From a virus: 24,598 bases of DNA. Position numbers and translations under genes: made by a program. Where the stretch lies: IMG/VR virus record IMGVR_UViG_3300042400_000660, positions 1 to 24,598 of that record; one strand, written 5' to 3'. Position 1 is the first letter of the stretch. Each line of letters opens with the position of its first letter. Below the pieces are notes generated by a model. It saw only the letters and a list, made by a program, of their open reading frames with translations, did not search any database and was not told the origin of the DNA. Below, one piece after another: positions 1 to 4,761 of this stretch.

Positions 1-2
1 AC

Positions 3-92
3 TATGCCGCAGTTCGACTGGACCACGCAAAAACCAACCGGGCGCATATTGGCCGAGACCACACAATCGCCGCCGTATTGGGACACTCCTAA
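3..92 (+). CDS. 3' end of an unidentified ORF entering from the left edge
   Basis: An open frame enters from the left edge and ends at a TAA at 90-92, giving 29 residues ending in IAAVLGHS. I do not recognise it. The last residues superficially resemble the LGHS box of tyrosine recombinases, but no HxxR motif precedes them, so I do not call it one. It may be chance, since there is too little sequence to judge coding character. Between it and the next gene lies only about 100 nt, containing a 15-bp palindrome. Confidence 0.2.
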   Translation, partial: YAAVRLDHAKTNRAHIGRDHTIAAVLGHS

Positions 93-95
93 GAC

Positions 96-110
96 AGCGT
101 TTCAAACGCT
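96..110. repeat. 15-bp perfect palindrome upstream of the excisionase-like gene
   Basis: AGCGTTTCAAACGCT is a perfect inverted repeat with 7-bp arms and a 1-bp centre. The half-site TTCAAACGC recurs at 172-180, just before the ATG at 189. The position, in front of the integration module, would suit an operator or an Xis/Int site, but nothing proves a function. Confidence 0.4.
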
Positions 111-188
111 ATGGGAATCGATCAACGGCCCCGGATCATGGGCCGCGAATCCGTTCGTATGGGTTATCGAATTCAAACGCATCAAACC

Positions 189-635
189 ATGACGCTCACC
201 GACGCCATCCTCGCCACGCTGCACGACATCAAGCAGGCGCGCCCGCTTGACCAGGTGCCCACGCTCACGATCGATGAGAGTGCGAGGTATATTGGCGTCT
301 CGGTTTCGCAGTTTCGGGAGTTGGCCGCCATCAACGGCCTGCACCCGCGCAAGATCATGGGCCGCATGATGTACAACCGCAGCCACATTGACAGGTACTT
401 GGAGGCACAATGGCAGGCCACAGAAAACGCCGCGCACCCAACGGGCGCGAATATTGGGAACTCACATGGCGCGAGGCCGGGCAGACGCGCACCCAAAGCC
501 TCGGGCCGGTCGCCCGACTCCGTGAAGCCGAAGTGCGAGAAATCGCTAGACGCAAAGATCGTGAACTTGCGCTTGCCAGCCACAACCCCATCAAGCAGGA
601 GCACAGCTTCGCCGATTGGTGCAGGCACTACCTAG
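189..635 (+). CDS. Excisionase-like helix-turn-helix protein
   Basis: The ORF encodes 148 aa if it starts at the ATG at 189. In-frame ATGs also exist at 111, 138 and 159, and none has a clear Shine-Dalgarno, so the start is uncertain. Residues about 27-75 look like a MerR/Xis-type winged helix-turn-helix: LTIDESARYIGVSVSQFREL, then a basic wing and a YNRSHIDRYLEAQ segment, as in excisionases and recombination directionality factors. Location directly before the integrase supports a role in excision or integrase control. The ORF continues 226 nt into the integrase gene in another frame. The tail after about residue 80 is rich in Pro, Ser and Arg and reads like an out-of-frame shadow of the integrase. 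The integrase lies in the -1 frame relative to this gene, but I see no canonical slippery heptamer. Confidence 0.5.
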   Translation: MTLTDAILATLHDIKQARPLDQVPTLTIDESARYIGVSVSQFRELAAINGLHPRKIMGRMMYNRSHIDRYLEAQWQATENAAHPTGANIGNSHGARPGRRAPKASGRSPDSVKPKCEKSLDAKIVNLRLPATTPSSRSTASPIGAGTT

Positions 636-1441
636 AGTGGCACGGTGCCGAGTACCCGCATTCGCACGTCCGTGTGGCGCAGATTGTCGAGCAGCACTTG
701 CTAGAGCACTTCACCGGCACGCTTGAAGGCATTTCGCAGATTGATGTGGAGCGTTACAAATTTGCGCGCACCGATGCAGGGGCCGCACCAGGCACCGTCA
801 CCAAAGAAATGCGCACGCTCAAAGCCATGCTGAACCGCGCTGTCGCACTTGGCTTGCTGGCACGCAGCCCGGCACAGTTGGTCAAAACCCCACGCAGCCT
901 AGACAACAAAAAAGGTTTCACGTATTTCACTGCGGATGAGCTGCAAACAATCTACCAAGATGGCTGCGTCGAAGATTGGCACCGCTGGGCGTGGCAGCTA
1001 TATGCCAGCACCGGCGCGCGGCTGCAGGAGCTGCTAAACCTCAAATGGGCAGACGTCGGCACCAACACCCTGCACCTGATCAGCACCGGCGAGGAACGCA
1101 CCAAGTCAGGCGAAGGCCGCGACGTGCCTTTAATGGCCAGCGCCACCGAGGCTCTGGCATTCTTTCGCACATGGGAACACAAGAGCGATCTCTACGTCCT
1201 GCCGCGTGTGTATCGCACCAGCCTCTCACGCATCGCGGCGCGGTGCATCCGCCGCGCAAAGCTCAAGGGCAGCTTGCACACGTTTCGCCATACGTTCGCC
1301 AGCAACCTTGCGCTGGATCCGCGCATACCGATTTCAGCAATCAAAGAGTGGATGGGCCACTCAACCATTCGCGTGACCGAGCAATACATGCACCTGCGCG
1401 AAGGTGTCAGCAGTGAGATTTTGAGAGGGATGCGGCTGTGA
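410..1441 (+). CDS. int: Tyrosine site-specific recombinase (phage integrase)
   Basis: This 343-aa integrase would catalyse attP x attB recombination. An N-terminal arm-binding region (about 1-55, basic, beta-type) is followed by a core-binding SAM-like domain (about 63-155) and the catalytic domain (about 172-343). The active-site set is complete: R204 in STGARLQELL, K232, H290 and R293 in HTFRHTF, H317 in MGHS, and nucleophile Y326 in EQYMHL. The ATG at 410 is supported by GGAGG at 401-405. The gene begins inside the helix-turn-helix ORF, and its TGA overlaps the GTG of the next small membrane gene. Its 3' end faces the tRNA-Glu core at 1815-1862, the same orientation as int and attP in lambda, so that core is its likely substrate. 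Confidence 0.96.
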   Translation: MAGHRKRRAPNGREYWELTWREAGQTRTQSLGPVARLREAEVREIARRKDRELALASHNPIKQEHSFADWCRHYLEWHGAEYPHSHVRVAQIVEQHLLEHFTGTLEGISQIDVERYKFARTDAGAAPGTVTKEMRTLKAMLNRAVALGLLARSPAQLVKTPRSLDNKKGFTYFTADELQTIYQDGCVEDWHRWAWQLYASTGARLQELLNLKWADVGTNTLHLISTGEERTKSGEGRDVPLMASATEALAFFRTWEHKSDLYVLPRVYRTSLSRIAARCIRRAKLKGSLHTFRHTFASNLALDPRIPISAIKEWMGHSTIRVTEQYMHLREGVSSEILRGMRL

Positions 1442-1704
1442 AGTATCAACGCGGATTTTTAGCCCCCTGCGGCAGACCAGCGCGTCAACCGGCTGCGTTG
1501 CCCGATGGTAGAAAACGGCTTTTAGAGGACTTGGTCTTGCTGCTTTGCGCGACGCTGGCAGCGGCAATACTTGAATTTGCAGAACCGCTGCCGCTGTATT
1601 TCCAGTTGTTTTGCCAAGCCTTCATGTGGTGGGGCGGATTTCTGGGCGTGTTCGGCGGCTTGCTGCCTTTGTATCTTTTTCGAGATGAATACCGTTGGAA
1701 ATAG
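1438..1704 (+). CDS. Small two-segment membrane protein coupled to int
   Basis: This 88-aa ORF begins with a GTG that overlaps the integrase stop (GTGA), so it could be translated by coupling. A basic N-terminus is followed by two hydrophobic stretches, about residues 30-48 (LEDLVLLLCATLAAAILEF) and 53-81 (aromatic and glycine rich), and a charged tail ending RDEYRWK. I do not recognise a family. Expression with the integrase would suit a lysogeny-associated membrane function such as superinfection exclusion, but that is only inference. A chance ORF remains possible because no independent ribosome-binding site is visible. Confidence 0.45.
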   Translation: MKYQRGFLAPCGRPARQPAALPDGRKRLLEDLVLLLCATLAAAILEFAEPLPLYFQLFCQAFMWWGGFLGVFGGLLPLYLFRDEYRWK

Positions 1705-1721
1705 TGCCGACATTTTGCCGA
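1703..1721 (+). repeat. Putative integrase arm-type site, left (P') arm
   Basis: AGTGCCGACATTTTGCCGA matches 17 of 19 bases of a second copy at 1897-1915 on the other side of the tRNA core. Within it TGCCGACATT (1705-1714) is followed 11 bp on by TGCCGACTTT (1716-1725), so it is a tandem pair. Direct repeats of about 10 bp at helical spacing flanking a core are typical of arm-type integrase sites. Confidence 0.55.
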
Positions 1722-1770
1722 CTTTCCATGGTGAAATACGGCGAGATATGGCGTTTTAGCCATAAAGACA

Positions 1771-1796
1771 AACGGCCTGCCCGAAGGCAAGCCGTT
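1771..1796 (-). terminator. tRNA-type intrinsic terminator reading on the - strand
   Basis: On the - strand GGCTTGCC-TTCG-GGCAGGCC forms a stem with one mismatch and a UUCG-type loop, followed by a T-rich CGTTTGTCTTTATG. It lies 18 nt beyond the CCA end of the tRNA-Glu fragment, where a terminator for the reconstituted tRNA gene would be. On the + strand the hairpin lacks a good T tract, so it would be a weak terminator for integrase transcripts. Confidence 0.6.
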
Positions 1797-1814
1797 GAAT
1801 TTACTACTAATTGC

Positions 1815-1862
1815 TGGCGTCCCCACGGGGATTCGAACCCCGGTTACCGCCGTGAAAGGGCG
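1815..1862 (-). other. attP: attP core: 3' part of tRNA-Glu(UUC)
   Basis: Read on the - strand these 48 nt are the anticodon arm (loop CTTTCAC, anticodon TTC), variable region, T arm with GGTTCGAATCC, 3' acceptor strand and encoded CCA of a tRNA-Glu. Similarity stops abruptly at 1863, so the D arm and 5' acceptor strand are absent and this is not a functional tRNA gene. Phages that integrate in tRNA genes carry exactly this 3' segment so that the target is restored. Arm-type repeats at 1703-1725 and 1897-1915 sit on both sides, which favours intact attP over a hybrid attL/attR junction. Confidence 0.85.
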
Positions 1863-1896
1863 ATCCAGCACTCTATAAATCAGGCACTTACGACAG

Positions 1897-1915
1897 AGTG
1901 CCGATATTTTGCTGA
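1897..1915 (+). repeat. Putative integrase arm-type site, right (P) arm
   Basis: AGTGCCGATATTTTGCTGA is the counterpart of the copy at 1703-1721, with two C-to-T differences. It lies 35 nt from the end of the tRNA core and just before the ribosome-binding site of the secreted-protein gene, so integrase binding could affect that gene's transcription. Confidence 0.55.
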
Positions 1916-1922
1916 GGATACC

Positions 1923-2210
1923 ATGAAAACATTGCTTGCCGTTGCTTTGATTGTAGCAGCCCCCCAAACCCACGCCCAATCCAATCCCGGCGAGCCCGTG
2001 TGGCCGGTGGTCGGCCAGATTGCCTGCAAGGCCGGGCAGGTGCGGTTTGAAGGCCGCTGCCTCACGCCGCTGCCGCCGATCTGCAAGCCCGGCCAAGTGG
2101 TGTTTGAAGGCCGATGTCTCACGCCGGACCGCCGACCAGTAAAACGCTGGTGTGGTGAGGAAGTGGCACCGCCGATGGTGCGGGATCTGCTGCGGCTGGT
2201 TTGCCGCTGA
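1923..2210 (+). CDS. Secreted six-cysteine repeat protein (cargo gene beside attP)
   Basis: This 95-aa ORF starts at the ATG at 1923, preceded by GAGGA at 1914-1918. Residues 1-19 are a clear Sec signal peptide ending THAQ. The mature part has two tandem 16-residue units, ACKAGQVRFEGRCLTP (34-49) and ICKPGQVVFEGRCLTP (53-68). With C77 and C94 there are six cysteines, an even number that suits disulphides in the periplasm or outside the cell. I do not know the family. The gene lies against attP, opposite in direction to the late genes, the usual position for a lysogenic-conversion gene. Its longer upstream in-frame extension runs through the tRNA core and is not credible. Confidence 0.7.
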   Translation: MKTLLAVALIVAAPQTHAQSNPGEPVWPVVGQIACKAGQVRFEGRCLTPLPPICKPGQVVFEGRCLTPDRRPVKRWCGEEVAPPMVRDLLRLVCR

Positions 2211-2270
2211 AAAATATTTTTAGTTTATTTGCAAAAATCGCTTGACTTGTTCGCAAAACGCGAACACAAT
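2210..2270 (+). promoter_or_regulatory. Promoter of the acr-aca2-like operon with nested operator
   Basis: A -35 TTGACT (2242-2247) and a weaker -10 CACAAT (2265-2270) are 17 bp apart. AT-rich DNA upstream, including AAAAATATTTTT at 2210-2221, could act as an UP element. The spacer is filled by the perfect inverted repeat TGTTCGC-AAAAC-GCGAACA (2248-2266), placed so that a bound dimer would block RNA polymerase. Aca regulators are known to repress their own acr-aca operon through inverted repeats in the promoter, so the Aca2-like product of this operon is the obvious ligand. Confidence 0.75.
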
Positions 2271-2276
2271 ACATTC

Positions 2277-2301
2277 ATCGGCAGCAATCGTGCAAGCCGA
2301 T
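2277..2301 (+). promoter_or_regulatory. Leader hairpin upstream of the acr candidate start codon
   Basis: ATCGGC (2277-2282) pairs with GCCGAT (2296-2301). GC (2284-2285) and GC (2292-2293) can extend the stem past a small internal loop, leaving a six-base loop. The hairpin would be transcribed from the promoter at 2242-2270 and ends 6 nt before the Shine-Dalgarno AGGAG (2308-2312). Aca2 of other phages also represses translation by binding mRNA stem-loops, so this is a candidate RNA target. The alternative is a simple leader structure without a ligand. Confidence 0.45.
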
Positions 2302-2318
2302 ACCTCTAGGAGATGAAC

Positions 2319-2573
2319 ATGAACCAAGCCAAAGCAGTCGCCAATTTTGAATCTATCGCAGCCGCGCTGTACGACGAAGCCCCATCTGACAAAGCTCGCG
2401 CTTTTGCCAAGAAGATTGCAGATGCGATTCGCTCAAAAGGTGCCGAGTGGATCGCCGCCAACGAGTTCGCGCTGCACATCACCTTCAGCGCTGCTGAACA
2501 AGAAGACACCTGCCCTGTTGAAAACAATCGCTTGTGGTACATCGCCGAATGGCAGATCGCATTGAGCAAATAA
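2319..2573 (+). CDS. Unrecognised small protein, anti-CRISPR candidate
   Basis: The ORF encodes 84 aa from the ATG at 2319. An in-frame ATG at 2313 abuts the Shine-Dalgarno AGGAG (2308-2312) and is too close, whereas 2319 is 6 nt away. The product is mildly acidic (12 D/E against 9 K/R). It looks like an alpha-helical N-terminal half (about 1-45) followed by a beta-type half with HITFSAAEQ and LWYIAEWQIAL. There is no signal peptide, membrane segment or known motif, and it does not match the AcrIF sequences I can recall. The call rests on context: it is the first gene of a two-gene operon, with an Aca2-like regulator 2 nt downstream and an operator in the promoter. This is the layout by which many Acr proteins were found. 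Other early-expressed inhibitors or a non-Acr function remain possible. Confidence 0.6.
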   Translation: MNQAKAVANFESIAAALYDEAPSDKARAFAKKIADAIRSKGAEWIAANEFALHITFSAAEQEDTCPVENNRLWYIAEWQIALSK

Positions 2574-2575
2574 TC

Positions 2576-3037
2576 ATGACCGCCACCGAACTGCAAGCGC
2601 TCCGGCGCTTGCTTTTTTTCACGCAGCAAGAGGCGGCCTCGATGGTCTCAGGCACCAGCCATCGCGCGTGGCAACACTGGGAGGACGGCAAACGCGCCGT
2701 ACCCGCCGACGTCGTTGAACGCATGCGGGAACTGGCTGACTGGCGCGAGCGCGCGATCGACGCGATGCTTGACGCGATCCAAGACAACATCGACGCTCAC
2801 GACGGGCAGAAGCCGGAATCTATACCGTTGGTCTGGTATTTCAATGCCGCCGATTGGAACAGCGGCGCAATCTTGTGGCGGCCACATCAATCAGCGTGCG
2901 CGGCCATGTTGGCGCTCAACGACCGCGTGCGTCTGGTGCCGTTTGACAGCGCGGCTTATGCCGCATGGCTTGGCAAACGCGCCGATTCTAGCCCTCAACG
3001 CGCCGCGTGGGCGGCTACCATACCACCGCCGGGCTGA
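2576..3037 (+). CDS. Aca2-like helix-turn-helix autorepressor
   Basis: The protein has 153 aa from the ATG at 2576, 2 nt after the stop of the candidate acr gene, so translation is probably coupled. An upstream in-frame ATG at 2534 lies inside that gene and is not needed. Residues 4-50 form the helix-turn-helix, with LRRLLFFTQQEAASMV, then SHRAWQHWEDGKRAVP, close to the SARSWQYWESGRSAVP segment I recall for phage ZF40 Aca2. The C-terminal half has LVWYFNAADW and LWRPHQSACAAMLALN, parallel to the WRLSQSVAAL region of the same family. The last 20 or so residues are an extension. Known Aca2 proteins repress their acr-aca operon. Housekeeping YdiL/DUF1870 relatives exist, so family membership alone does not prove an Acr partner. 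The 3' end overlaps the Rz gene on the other strand by 23 nt. Confidence 0.75.
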   Translation: MTATELQALRRLLFFTQQEAASMVSGTSHRAWQHWEDGKRAVPADVVERMRELADWRERAIDAMLDAIQDNIDAHDGQKPESIPLVWYFNAADWNSGAILWRPHQSACAAMLALNDRVRLVPFDSAAYAAWLGKRADSSPQRAAWAATIPPPG

Positions 3038-3608
3038 TCGCGGGCGCGGGCGCTCCGCAAACCCGCTGATATTCAAGGATCACGGCTTGGGCGGCGTCGA
3101 GCTGCTTGACGATGGCGTTGGCGTCGTTGGCGAGGTCGAGAAGATTTGCAGCAGTCGGTCTCGAAAGTTCGCTTCCCGTTTCACCATCACGTCCGCCGGC
3201 GGCGGCGAGAGCGTCACGGGCGCCGGGCAGCTTTCGGCAAGTGTCTTGCCCGCTGGTGGAAAAGGGGTCGAACAGCCGGAGGCCACCGCGCTGCACAGAA
3301 TCACGATCAGCAGCTTTTTGGGCTTGCACATTTTTCAGCTCCGTTTGGTAGTAGGTTGAAACGTCAGCAATCACTTTGGCGCTTTGCCGTTCTGTGGCGC
3401 GGTTGGCTGCGTTGGCTTTGTTCAGTTCAGCCTGCCATTCGGCCTTGGCCGTCGCCATCTTGGCTTGCCAGTGTTCACGCTCGGCCTGCACGCCGGTATC
3501 ACGTATCCACCACACGGCAGCGGCGAATGCGGCCACCACAGCAAAAGCGGCGGCGATGCGCCACAGCGGGAATGCCACATCAAGCCACATGCGGAGTGCC
3601 GTGATCAC
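3015..3608 (-). CDS. Rz: Rz-like inner-membrane spanin (i-spanin)
   Basis: The product has 197 aa, longer than lambda Rz (about 150). One N-terminal transmembrane segment (about residues 16-34, rich in Ala, Val and Phe) is followed by a periplasmic, helical, Ala/Lys/Glu-rich stretch (about 40-100) likely to form a coiled coil. With its outer-membrane partner it would fuse the two membranes in the last step of lysis. It starts with a GTG at 3608 overlapping the TGA of the DUF5675 gene. A complete Rz1-type lipoprotein gene lies inside it in the +1 frame, the lambda arrangement, which makes the call firm despite low expected sequence similarity. It is the last gene of the late region and ends 23 nt inside the convergent Aca2-like gene; no terminator is visible between them. 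Confidence 0.88.
   Translation of the reverse strand: MITALRMWLDVAFPLWRIAAAFAVVAAFAAAVWWIRDTGVQAEREHWQAKMATAKAEWQAELNKANAANRATERQSAKVIADVSTYYQTELKNVQAQKAADRDSVQRGGLRLFDPFSTSGQDTCRKLPGARDALAAAGGRDGETGSELSRPTAANLLDLANDANAIVKQLDAAQAVILEYQRVCGAPAPAISPAVVW
3080..3331 (-). CDS. Rz1: Rz1-like outer-membrane lipoprotein spanin (o-spanin), nested in Rz
   Basis: This 83-aa ORF lies entirely within the Rz gene in the +1 frame. It has a lipoprotein signal, MCKPKKLLIVILCSAVASGC, with the lipobox ASGC and acylated Cys at residue 20. The mature part is proline rich (PFPPAG, SPPPAD, and TPTPSSSSSTPPKP at the end), a hallmark of o-spanins. The ATG at 3331 has GGAG about 7 nt upstream. It should pair with the Rz product through their periplasmic parts. 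Confidence 0.88.
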   Translation of the reverse strand: MCKPKKLLIVILCSAVASGCSTPFPPAGKTLAESCPAPVTLSPPPADVMVKREANFRDRLLQIFSTSPTTPTPSSSSSTPPKP

Positions 3609-4045
3609 ATCTGCCCCGCATTGGTGATGGTGATCTCGATCTCCTCACCCGCATCCTCGGCTGCATCTAGCTTGGCGTATAGAGCCTCGAATGCCTCACG
3701 GCTGCGGCTGACACTCTCGCCCCCCAGCCCCAAGGCCATACCGGGAAGCAAGCAGCCTTCCGTGTCGGCATCGGTGTTGCCCGGGTGAATGCGGATGCCT
3801 TCAAAGCCCGGCACACCCACCAGCAACGGCAGGTCGCGCTTGAATCGATTGCTGTACGTGATCTGCACTTTGTAGTTGCCGACGGGGATGGCGGTCTTGC
3901 CTTTCACCTTCCAGCTCTCGACCGGCTGGCCCTCGACTTCGCGCACGATGTCTTCAAGAATGAAGCAGAACCAATCGCCGTCGATGTAGAGATCTCCGAT
4001 GGTGCAAGTTTCGCCGCTGGGCGTACGCTCAAGCAATAGATTCAC
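3605..4045 (-). CDS. DUF5675 family protein in the endolysin position
   Basis: This 146-aa protein begins with a GTG preceded by AAGGGGG. It matches the DUF5675 pattern I know: FCFILEDIVRE (27-37), KGKTAIPVGNYKVQ (48-61), SNRF (65-68), VPGFEGIRIHPGNTDADTEG (78-97), then C98. The His-x-Gly-Asn...Gly-Cys arrangement (H87, C98) recalls the His/Cys pair of YkuD L,D-transpeptidases, but biochemical activity is not established to my knowledge. It has no signal peptide. It sits between two membrane proteins and the Rz/Rz1 pair, exactly where a phage endolysin normally lies, and no lysozyme, amidase or transglycosylase is visible elsewhere in the window. A role in wall degradation is therefore inferred from position. 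Confidence 0.82.
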   Translation of the reverse strand: MNLLLERTPSGETCTIGDLYIDGDWFCFILEDIVREVEGQPVESWKVKGKTAIPVGNYKVQITYSNRFKRDLPLLVGVPGFEGIRIHPGNTDADTEGCLLPGMALGLGGESVSRSREAFEALYAKLDAAEDAGEEIEITITNAGQM

Positions 4046-4346
4046 AGTTCCCCCTTCTCTCTTTGCCGTCCCACGCTTTTGCGCGGTTAAGCATCTCTCT
4101 CAAATCGCCGCGCACCATCGCCACGGCTACCAGCGCCAAGCCAATGTGCAGGATGATCTCCACTTCGTCGCCACCACCCCAAGGCCACCAGTACGCAAGC
4201 GCGTGGCCAGCTGAACCGGCAGCGGTGAGCACAAAGCCCCAACGCTCACAGCCTGCGGTGTGACGGTCCATGTGTTTGTTGATGTAAAGCAGCATGCACA
4301 GGCACACCATGACCAGAGCAGTGCTGTTGAGGATCTGCTCAATCAT
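4029..4346 (-). CDS. Small membrane protein, holin or antiholin candidate
   Basis: The 105-aa product has three hydrophobic segments: about 8-22 (TALVMVCLCMLLYIN), 37-52 (GFVLTAAGSAGHALAY) and 64-79 (EIILHIGLALVAVAMV). A charged tail follows, with KAWDGKERRG. Its start overlaps the stop of the preceding membrane gene (ATGA), and its end overlaps the DUF5675 start by 17 nt. Two adjacent small membrane proteins before the lysin slot suggest a holin/antiholin or holin/pinholin pair. Which one is the holin cannot be told from sequence. Confidence 0.65.
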   Translation of the reverse strand: MIEQILNSTALVMVCLCMLLYINKHMDRHTAGCERWGFVLTAAGSAGHALAYWWPWGGGDEVEIILHIGLALVAVAMVRGDLREMLNRAKAWDGKERRGNCESIA

Positions 4347-4678
4347 TTGTCACCCCCCGCCTTGGTGGTGCCCCGCAACTTATCCAGCCACGCCCACGGG
4401 TCGTTTGCGAACCCGCGCCAGATCGCCAGCAAGCCAGGCACGATGAACATCCCACCAATGCCGAAGATAAACGCCAGGGCGTTGTTCACGATCGGCGGCA
4501 AGGTGTAGACCTGCATCACCAGCGATGGCCCCAGCACCGCGCACACTACCCCGGCGAGCAGTGCGGCGAACATTTCTTTCTTGGTCATCGGCGGGCTGTA
4601 GCTGATGCCCAGCGCCGCGCCGATGAAGCCGAGCACCGCAGTGATCAGCTCGAACCCATGCCAGTCAAAGTCTTTCAT
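4343..4678 (-). CDS. Three-segment membrane protein, probable holin
   Basis: This 111-aa protein has a short N-terminus and three predicted transmembrane segments, about 11-27 (LITAVLGFIGAALGISY), 36-58 and 67-87 (ALAFIFGIGGMFIVPGLLAIW). The C-terminal tail is basic (LDKLRGTTKAGGDK). Size and topology suit a class I phage holin, which would form membrane holes to release or activate the lysin. Its ATG overlaps the TGA of a 33-aa ORF, itself a duplicate of the end of the tail gene at 5183-5932. Before that duplication the holin start probably abutted the tail gene directly. Confidence 0.7.
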   Translation of the reverse strand: MKDFDWHGFELITAVLGFIGAALGISYSPPMTKKEMFAALLAGVVCAVLGPSLVMQVYTLPPIVNNALAFIFGIGGMFIVPGLLAIWRGFANDPWAWLDKLRGTTKAGGDK

Positions 4679-4761
4679 CCCACCACCTCGCGTGCGTTTA
4701 GTGAAATCGTTGTGTAATCCGGCGAGCTTTGATCCATCGTTTCATCATCGCTGCTGGCGGC
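4674..4761 (-). repeat. 88-bp direct repeat, copy 2 (left end of the metallopeptidase unit)
   Basis: By eye this stretch aligns without gaps to 5182-5269 with about 9 mismatches, an offset of 508 bp. It holds the duplicated 3' end of the upstream tail gene plus the start codon of the next gene. The two copies bound the lipoprotein metallopeptidase gene. Confidence 0.9.

Noticed and set aside
3-92. Truncated second tyrosine recombinase ending in LGHS
   Set aside because: No HxxR motif precedes LGHS and no Tyr follows before the stop; the match is too short to support.
1815-1862. Complete tRNA-Glu gene
   Set aside because: Only the anticodon arm, T arm and 3' acceptor strand are present. The 5' half is replaced by unrelated sequence after 1862.
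1485-2096. 203-aa ORF on the - strand spanning attP
   Set aside because: It translates the tRNA-Glu fragment (RPFTAVTGVRIPVG is a known translated-tRNA artefact) and crosses a terminator and the opposite secreted-protein gene.
2534-2575. Earlier start for the Aca2-like protein at 2534
   Set aside because: The 14 extra residues lie inside the preceding gene and do not resemble Aca2 N-termini; MTATELQALRRLL at 2576 does.
3146-3604. + strand ORFs opposite the spanin genes
   Set aside because: They are shadows of the nested Rz/Rz1 frames; their composition is Arg/His/Cys rich with no recognisable domain.
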